Assembly: GCA_029532415.1 (NCBI GenBank)
Contig: JAQOTA010000053.1
Span: forward strand, 2,728,001-2,792,000
Length of the DNA stretch: 64,000 bases
Direction: 5' to 3'
Source: Marasmius tenuissimus
Taxonomy: Eukaryota; Basidiomycota; Agaricomycetes; Agaricales; Marasmiaceae
A program made the position numbers and the translations under genes. The first letter of the stretch is position 1, and every line of letters starts with the position of its first letter. This document shows, piece by piece, positions 56,890 to 64,000 of the stretch. Below the pieces are notes generated by a model. The model was not told where the DNA came from, ran no database searches, and worked only from the letters and a program-made list of their open reading frames with translations.

Positions 56890-59288
56890 ATGGCTCAGAC
56901 CCGACCCCTTCGTCGTTCAACAAGTTCCTCTCCTCTCACGGGGCCTTCTGTTTCTGCCGATGGAACCATCGTTTCCCAGGGCATCTACAAGGACAGGCCT
57001 AAACCATCCAGGATAAAGTCCTCGCCAGATCTCCAAGCAGCTGCTCGAAAGCTTCCCACTAGACCTTCGTCATCACAAGGTTCGACGCACAGGCGCCAAC
57101 GGGCGTCAGTCAAAAATTTCTCCTCGTTCTCTTCATTCAATGTCACAACCACTCGACCTTCGACTGCTACCCCAACTCCTCCGCCCCTGCTAGACCTCCG
57201 CGATCCATTCTCCGCGAGAGCCGGCAACAGATGAATATGGCTTGCCCCTTGCCAACTTCCAGGTCGCCACCGAGTTTTATGCCCGCTGCATACCATCGAG
57301 CCAATAGATCGGTCCCAACCGTTCTCAGCGATTGGATGGTATCCAACACCTACGCTGAAGTTCCTCGCTTCTCTAGAATGAGCCTCGCATCGGCTAATGT
57401 CGTTCTGCCACTGCGTGCGAAAAAGCATGGGAGGCATTCATCCTTGACAACGCGATTTCTAGTGTCTACACCTAACTCGCAGCTTGCACGGTCACAGTCT
57501 GAGCGTGAAGAACGGGCATCGCAACCCGAAGACGTGCAATCTACAGCCACACTCGAGGACGGAGGAGAGCCTAGGGCTGATGAAGAGCCGAAAGCTGCTC
57601 CTGACTTCAGGGCCTCCTTCCAGTCTAATTTTCACGATGACTTCCGCTTGTCCATCAAGCCCCGGAAGGGAGTTACTCCTCTTCGCACCTTTCGCCAGGA
57701 GGATCTCCCCGCCAATCGACAATCGCTCTATTCAATCCCATTGAGCCCCGATAGCTTGGAGATGGAATTCAGTATGATAGCGGAAGAAGGGGACGATCGA
57801 GGCATTATCGTGCTCTCCCCCTACACGGAGAAGCTATTTCCTTCGTTTGGCAGAAAAGGGATACGCCCAATCGCCATTCCATCTGTGCCAGTCGACATCG
57901 ACATTGAAACACCCATCTCCCCCACCTACCCGAATCGAATGTCAACCCGTCGTCACAGCGCTAGATCACGGACGCATAGCTTTGGTTCGCTCGCACCGAA
58001 ACGCAAGCCATCGCTCAAGCAAAGGAAGTCTCTCGCTTCACTCAGAGCGCACAAGCGCGCTATCTCAAAAGCGGATTCTATCTTAGCTCCCACCAATCCC
58101 TTTGCGCCCACCGACTCTCTCGTGCCAAAGGGTCACAAGAAAGGTGCCAGCTTCCTGTCGTTTCACAGTTCGGACGGATCCGAGTGGGACGAGATTGACC
58201 CCGATGTCACGGACATCGAAGAGGTCTCAGACGAAGGTGGTTCTGATCACACCCTGAGCCACAAACGGAGCATTGACACCTTTAGCGTCGAGTCCGACGA
58301 CCTCAGGGAGGCTGAGCAGCTGCTCACGGACATTCTCGCACTTCCTACGTACGGGGTGAGACGGAACACACTGAGCAGCATTCCCCCTTCACCTCCTTTA
58401 CCCCCTCAACAACTTCGCATTCCCCCCCTATCCAGGCCTCAACTAGCCAGAGCACGGTCATCCGGCCCAGTATACACCGCCCCTCCCCCCACTTCTGAGC
58501 TTCCACCTGTACCGTTGCCGACCACCTCACAACTTCTGCCGTCCTCCACGCAATATCGAGGCTTCGAATTTCCTGCAGTCCCGACGCCCTCTGTAGTGAG
58601 GATGAGAGGTGTTGAGGTTATTCCGCAGCGCGTAGATTCCCTTCCGATCGATGTTCCTCACCACCTTGCTTTCAACGTAGCCCAACAGTCTGGGAAGGTC
58701 CCAGAATTGAAAAGGATATCCGCCTTAAGACCAGGCACGAGTGCGTCGTACCACGAACCAGGTAGTCCGCCCGCCGACAAACTTGCCCACCTCAGGAGCC
58801 ATAGCGAGGTGGACAACGATACTTCATCGTTCAGTTCAGCAGTCACTGTAAAGCCGCCTTCTCTTTCCAAGGCTATAGAGGTTCTCGGTATGGACGAGTC
58901 AGATGCGGCGTCTGTGTCTTCCGCGACTACTTTGGGGTTCTCTGCTTCGAGGGCCTCCAACGACTCTGACTACACGCTGAGGTCCGCCTCCATGTCCCCC
59001 AGCCGAGGGAGCTCTGCCAAGGCAATATCGTTGCTTGGAATTGGAGACGAGCCTCCTTCATCATCACGCCGACGACATTTCTCATCCGCGAAAGCACTTG
59101 AGAGGTTGGGGTTGTATGGTGACGACGGTGGAAGTTATATCCACCACGGGCCTTCGTCGATCAGATCAACATCGTCCGCCGACAAGGGAAAGAACGAGGG
59201 TGGGCGGAAACAGGGAGGTGTCAAAAAATTGTGGAAGACGCTCACCAAGGGGTCAGTCAGAGGGGGCTCCATACCCATGAAAGTCTGA
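56890..59288 (+). CDS. Ser/Pro-rich disordered protein, function unknown
   Basis: The ATG at 56890 (MAQTRPLRRSTSSSPL) opens a 114-codon frame. The main 685-codon frame begins at or upstream of 57231 and runs to 59288. The two are in different phases. An intron with weak sites near 57.1-57.2 kb (TTCAAT|GTCACA to CTGCTAG, 55 bp) or a small indel must join them, and neither gives a clean match by eye. The main part is Ser/Arg/Pro-rich with a repeated SKAIEVLGMDES / AKAISLLGIGDEP / AKALERLGLYGDD motif near the C-terminus, three copies of a short leucine helix. A basic end (KKLWKTLTKGSVRGGS) follows. No enzyme domain is present. Confidence 0.7.
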
Positions 59289-59650
59289 GCCGGACAGCGT
59301 GAGTACCACTCCTCCTCCATCTACTGTTAGGTTATACCCGCTCCCTTTCTATCTATGTAATTTCGGTCTGGACTTGATTACTTCTTGCCGCTTTTGCTTG
59401 CTGCTCTCCAACGAGCTTATGTATTCTGTCGTTTACCTTCAACTACTATCCGCTCCTTAACCATCTTGACAGCTTACCAGCGCTATCTAATCCACTCCCT
59501 ATGTACGTCCCAGCCTTCGTCCCAAAAGTTACTTGAACCACTTCGATCCCGTTCAAATAAAATGGGTTATATACACTACGAACACTACAAGCCCTGCTGT
59601 AATTTCATAACAATCCTATGGTCTGGCGATTTCCGGCGTCAAGGCGTCCT
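59289..59650. other. Short region between convergent genes
   Basis: It holds the 3' ends of the Ser/Pro-rich gene (plus) and the AP-1 mu gene (minus). Nothing else is recognised. Confidence 0.4.
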
Positions 59651-61567
59651 CTACATCGGCCGTATCGGTGCTGCACCTTTTTCGGATGCTGTCCTCAGGC
59701 TAAGGTCCAACGACAGTCATCAGTGATCAGAAGGAAGCAGATAGGGAGAACACAAACCTATAATCATCTCCGTTCTGAGTTATGTACCTAACCCACGGGA
59801 GCGCTTGGTATCCGCTCTTTTCTACGATTTTCAGGTACCGAACCTATGCCGTGGAGATGAGCAAGCACACATGAGGCTAGGTATCCCAGGACGAACCTGA
59901 ATGCCCGATACTGTGAAGTAAGGGATCTCGAACTTGACCGATATAGGCACTCTAGTCGGTGGCTCCAATTCTACACGGCGCAATGAGCCATGGGTATCGA
60001 TCAATTCGGAGTGTATTGCGCACCGTTTTTCACACTCGGTAACCCGAAATGTGCTCTCATCAGAAACTCTCTTCCGCCTCCTAATGACTTGATCTTCCAG
60101 ATAAACGCCGACTTATCTGGAGCATATTGGACAGAGCCTGTCGATGCCTGAGGAGAGTAAATGTCAGGACAGTAAGACCGGAATACCGAATTCGGGCTCA
60201 CCCTAAATTTGGGACTATCCGCGTCGTCAGGAACGGGGACATAGATCTCCACATTGTTTGCCTGTGAACGACGCTTGAACTGCGCTATCACTTTGACCAT
60301 GTATTCGACCTGCGAGAAACAGATCAGTACACAATGTCGAGAAACATAATCGGACGTGTAGAAACTCACCCGTGATCCTCGATGTGATTCTACTGCAGCT
60401 TCTACCCATATGAGAGGTTTCACGGGCGTCGAGAGACCTATTCGGCAATGGAAGGATGGGTATTTATGCAAAGAGCAGTGAAGAACTTACGGTAGCTCAT
60501 CAGCTCAAACTCTCCATCCGGAGGGATGAACGATATCGTTCTATCGTTTTCGAACCTAGATAGTCGGACACATTGGTGGAACTTGACGTCTTCCATTTCG
60601 ATTGACTTTCCTCGCGCCGCTGGTGACCGAAATGTCATCTCATCTGAGCGCGGAACGGATGGAGGATCTACGCACTTCTGCCGGTACTCTCAAACATGAC
60701 CTTGTCGTTTAACCCTAGCCGAAGTTCAGGCATTCCGGATAGGTAGCACTTCATCTTGACAGCTCCAAGGATTTCAGAACGTATGACAGATCCAGACGCA
60801 TTGACCTACGGCCGGATTAGAGCCTCATTTAGATGCATATAGGGAGACTCACGAGCATATTGACGCTCTCGATGACATCCAAGAAAACCTCATTCTTCCT
60901 GTACCGTATTCCCTCTGTTCTCCACGAAACCGCGTTAGTAACGGCCATAGGTGGAGTAACTTGTACTTGGAGTTTGTGTGATTCTTGTGTGATATATCTG
61001 TTGCGAAACGTTTGGTCAAGCGTGATTGGACAAGTATTGTGAGCGATAAACTCACTCCTGTAATATCTTACTCTCCGTCGTCTGGGGATATCCAAAGTCC
61101 ATCATTTCGTCCATTAACTCGTAGATGATCACGAAATTGTCTCTGATTGATTCCTCCTCGAGTTCCTTGAAGTATTCAACCTGAACGTAGGCAAAGGTGG
61201 TTTGAATGCATCTTAGGTGTCATTGATAGAGTGCTTCATACCAGGACTTGACTCAGACGGTGCAGAAAGATGATTGTCTCGGCTGCATTTGAGTTTTTCC
61301 TCGATAGAGCCAGTACTTAACACACAAGTTCATTCAGATTCGCATTCAAGTTCAGAGTAGATACTCACAGTAAAGATTAGAATGCCTGATGTGCATGAAA
61401 TTCACGCCCTCCTTCGAGAAACACGGTGTGACCTGGTGGCCTTCCTCTTCGATGTCGAGTATGATTGGGAGAAATTTTTCGATATTCGATGCAGGTACAT
61501 CATCTCGATATGCTCTTTGAATGAGAGGCTTGCCCTTGAGATCGAGAATGGCAATTAAAGAGGCCAT
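59651..61567 (-). CDS. APM1: AP-1 complex subunit mu (clathrin adaptor medium chain)
   Basis: Multi-exon minus-strand gene of about 430 codons. The N-terminal longin-like domain starts at Met 61567 ([20 protein letters not shown]) and continues through [25 protein letters not shown] sequence around 61.1 kb. The mu-homology domain follows: [85 protein letters not shown] and [15 protein letters not shown]. The last exons give [20 protein letters not shown] and end [16 protein letters not shown] at 59651. AP-1 mu binds YxxPhi sorting signals and sorts cargo at the trans-Golgi network and endosomes. The C-terminus extends about 12 residues past the usual LRT end. Confidence 0.93.
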
Positions 61568-62719
61568 CTTGTGACGCTATGGTGGTGATGGTTGGACGCG
61601 AAGCTGTTGGCACTGCATCATTCTCAGTCTTCTCCCTTACCTCCACCATGGCCAACGAGCCCTAGTCAATTCTTCTTGATAACCAATGGTGTGTCCATGC
61701 TAGCTCGCGCTCATAGACTCATATCAACTTCTTCAGATAAATACACGCCGGATCGACGGTCTTCGCCTTAGCTCCCAGTAAACGAAACGTTTGTGCCCCT
61801 CGCGTTGAATTACTCATCTCTTCCAGTCATGAAGAAAACCGAATGAAGCGGATCTTTAGACGCTCCGCATACCGTGGTGCGAATGCTTGGTCGACTACTG
61901 GCCCATATTATATGCAGGACCTTCATTCGAACCTCGTCTTTCACTGGCCCGTACCGAAGCTCTCTGGCACGATTGAATGCAAAAGTTATCGGCTTCGAAG
62001 GGCAATTCCTTCGTCCCCTTGGACTTCACTACAATCTTGGCCAAGGTAAGCAAAGACAGGCTGAGGACCGACTCCCGGAATTGTATTGGCTTGACTCTGC
62101 TCCTCAGGGGTCTCAATCCCGGTCCAGTTCTACTTGCACGGTGCACCTCTAGTAGCTCGTGGTCGATGCCTCTCTATCTTGGAAAGGACGTCTGCGTCCC
62201 TGCGTTGCCGAGTATGGTTTAACTCGCTCTCTTCTGTCATTTCTCATCACTCTGAGGTCATTTCGTTCATTTCGACCTATCTGCTCGATGATAGTGTCCA
62301 GCCTTGCGGTTTTAGACGCCCGTGTGAGTCGGATGCGAGGATCGCTCTCAGACTTGTTTTTAGTGTTCTTCATCGTAGACCAAGCAATACATTATTAGAC
62401 ACACAGTGTCCTGCCTGCATTACGGTGCACCTCTTATTCCAGACTCGATGAGCAGACAAATGAGGATGGACAAATCCACCAGGACAAATCAGGCTGTTAC
62501 CAACCCCCGTCCACCAAAGAGAGCCAAATAAACGTCCCTGAGGGGAGTCAACATAGCCGCGGTTTACGCCTCCTTATTCCACTCCCTATCTCCCTTTTAC
62601 CGCTGCCCTCTGCCCTTCCTCTCCTCTAATCACGACCTCGCAAAGAACGAACAAAACTCACACAAAAATCGTCACGAATATTGCCATTGCTGCATTAACG
62701 ACCTCAAATACTCAATTCA
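61568..62719. other. Divergent promoter region of APM1 and DGK1
   Basis: About 1.15 kb. C/T-rich tracts near 62.58-62.64 kb precede DGK1. ORFs at 61843-62152 read weakly protein-like (AKVIGFEGQFLRPLGLHY) and contain a GT donor-like site, but no domain is recognised. Confidence 0.4.
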
Positions 62720-64000
62720 ATGCCGGTCACGGTCGTAGAAAACAAACATTCGATTCAACCGTCATACATCAGCTCACACGACCTCCCTCCTCCCCCTCCC
62801 CGTCGCAAGGTCTCTCAACACTCATCAATTCGCACGCGAGGTCTTGGTCAAAGGTCGATGTCAAGTTCGAAGAGCAGTGCCAGTCCCGTACCAACGTCAC
62901 CGCCCCCCTTCAAGCGCAGAAGGTCGCTCTCTGCCGAGCCTACCGGAGTGCAAAACATCACTCGCAAAGTTATAAGGAAACTGGAGGAACTCAGCGGTCA
63001 TCCTATCGAGGTAGAAGGAGATGACAACGAGAGCGACAGGAGCGATGAGAAGGACGCCGACGGGGATGAGAGAGAGGTCGTCAGCGAGTTACTCGCCGAG
63101 GGCCTCCATGGGAATGAGAACGTGTCTGAAACCAAGGTTGTCGTGGTAGGCCCGTCAGCCTCTGTTCCGAAGAAAGTGGACTGGGAAGTTCCGAGAAAAG
63201 TGCTTCATTCATCCATTGGTGCGACACCTTGTTCAACTGGGGGTAAATTTACGTTGCTTAAACCACCTCGTTTGCAGGTTTCTTCACCATCTATCTATAC
63301 GTCTCCCAAGGGAATCCCAAAACGGTGGTTTATGTCCTTTGGTCTGCCTTGGCGGTCATTGCGCCGGCAGACTTCCTCCGGTTACGCTTCCCTCAGTTTG
63401 AGAGAGTATACGAGAAATGCCTCGGTTTCCTGATGCGGGAAAGTGAAAAGGTAGCGCATGTTCGCTTCCCCTTCAGTGACGTTGAAAGCTCATGCTTGTT
63501 TGCAAAGCACACTACCAACGGTGTAACATGGTACATTCTTGGCGTCAACTTTGCCCTTACGTTCTACCCACTCGATATAGCCACGGTCGCCATTCTGATG
63601 TGCGTTCAAACTTCTCTCGATCCGTATATGTTCAACTAATTCCGTTCTTTCGTAGCCTCTCGTGGGCTGACACTGCTGCGTCAACGATCGGTCGTCTCTG
63701 GGGATACCTCACCCCTCGGTTACCCACCCATATACCACTCATCCCATTCTTCCCGAATAGCCCGCTCCGTCTACCTCTTGCCCCGCGAAAGTCCCTTGCA
63801 GGCTTTATCGCGGCCTTCGTCACGGGCTCTGCGATCGCCGCTGGTTTCTGGGGATGGATGGCACCTATGAGGTATTCCAAGGACGATATCTCGTGGTGGT
63901 TGGATGGAGGTGTCAATGCAGGACAGTCTGGTTACGGTTTTGGAGGTTATCTCGGACTTGCACTTATCAGTGTCTGTGCCGGTATAATAAGTGCCGTCGC
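62720..64000 (+). CDS. DGK1: CTP-dependent diacylglycerol kinase DGK1 (3' end beyond the right edge)
   Basis: Exon 1 from Met 62720 encodes a disordered N-terminus (DLPPPPPRRKVS, RRRSLSAEP, acidic DDNESDRSDEKDADGDE). The catalytic membrane domain begins PRKVLHSSIG, then across introns FFTIYLYVSQGNPKTVVYVL, ALAVIAPADFLRLRFPQFER, YEKCLGFLMRESEK and NGVTWYILGVNFALTFYPLD. SWADTAASTIGRLWG and LPLAPRKSLAGFIAAFVTGS follow. These are hallmarks of the Dgk1/Sec59 cytidylyltransferase-type kinases. Dgk1 makes phosphatidate from diacylglycerol using CTP in the ER/nuclear membrane, opposing the Pah1 phosphatase. The helices near 63.9 kb run off the window. Confidence 0.92.

Noticed and set aside
1..64000. 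CRISPR array, prophage, bacterial operon or rRNA
   Set aside because: No regularly spaced direct repeats with spacers and no prokaryotic gene arrangement; the spliced genes and tRNA introns mark a fungal nuclear genome.

Overview
This is a eukaryotic, fungal window, almost certainly from a basidiomycete (Agaricomycetes-like). The genes are compact and broken by many short GT-AG introns of about 45-65 bp. Two nuclear tRNA genes carry small introns. The families are typical of filamentous fungi: a DUF1688/URC4 protein, an M35 deuterolysin, monocarboxylate-type and sucrose-type MFS carriers, and DGK1. Ty1/copia retroelements fill the middle. Nothing bacterial or viral was seen.

Layout. Positions 1-6.1 kb hold a secreted alpha/beta-hydrolase (minus, running off the left edge), a secreted amidase-signature enzyme (plus) and an unrecognised membrane protein (minus). 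Positions 6,963-24,808 are one nested block of retroelements. The outer copia element A (minus strand) has 241-bp LTRs that look identical and a perfect GTGAA target duplication. Its gag is split by a second, very large copia element B (11,485-24,106, minus strand). B was itself hit twice: by a 757-bp solo LTR (element C) inside its 5' LTR, and by a 2.7-kb unit (element D) inside its gag-pol reading frame. D carries about fifteen copies of a GCYTCGGAGGC motif and a spliced gene of unknown function. Removing each insert together with one target-site copy restores the reading frame or LTR it interrupted, so the order of insertion (A, then B, then C and D) can be read from the sequence.

Right of the block: a secreted protein whose promoter was hit by A, an HSP20 gene with two perfect heat-shock elements, an alpha/beta-hydrolase, tRNA-Ser(CGA), a cation/proton antiporter, an MCT-like MFS transporter, a sucrose-type (GPH) transporter, tRNA-Arg(TCG), URC4 and a small Cys-rich protein. 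A gene-poor stretch follows (39.3-42.5 kb). Then come a small secreted protein, the mitochondrial ETF-ubiquinone oxidoreductase, a vacuolar carboxypeptidase S-like M20 peptidase, a proline-rich protein, an M35 metalloprotease, a Ser/Pro-rich protein, AP-1 mu and the 5' part of DGK1.

The host genes are mostly single-function housekeeping or secretory genes. No biosynthetic or defence cluster was seen. The most unusual content is in the retroelement nest: D and its motif, apparent internal (anticodon-arm) Met-tRNA primer sites for both copia elements, the oversized B polyprotein, and an outer element with identical LTRs but a polyprotein carrying six nonsense codons. Exon boundaries are hand-called from consensus sites and frame continuity. 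No alignment or search was run.
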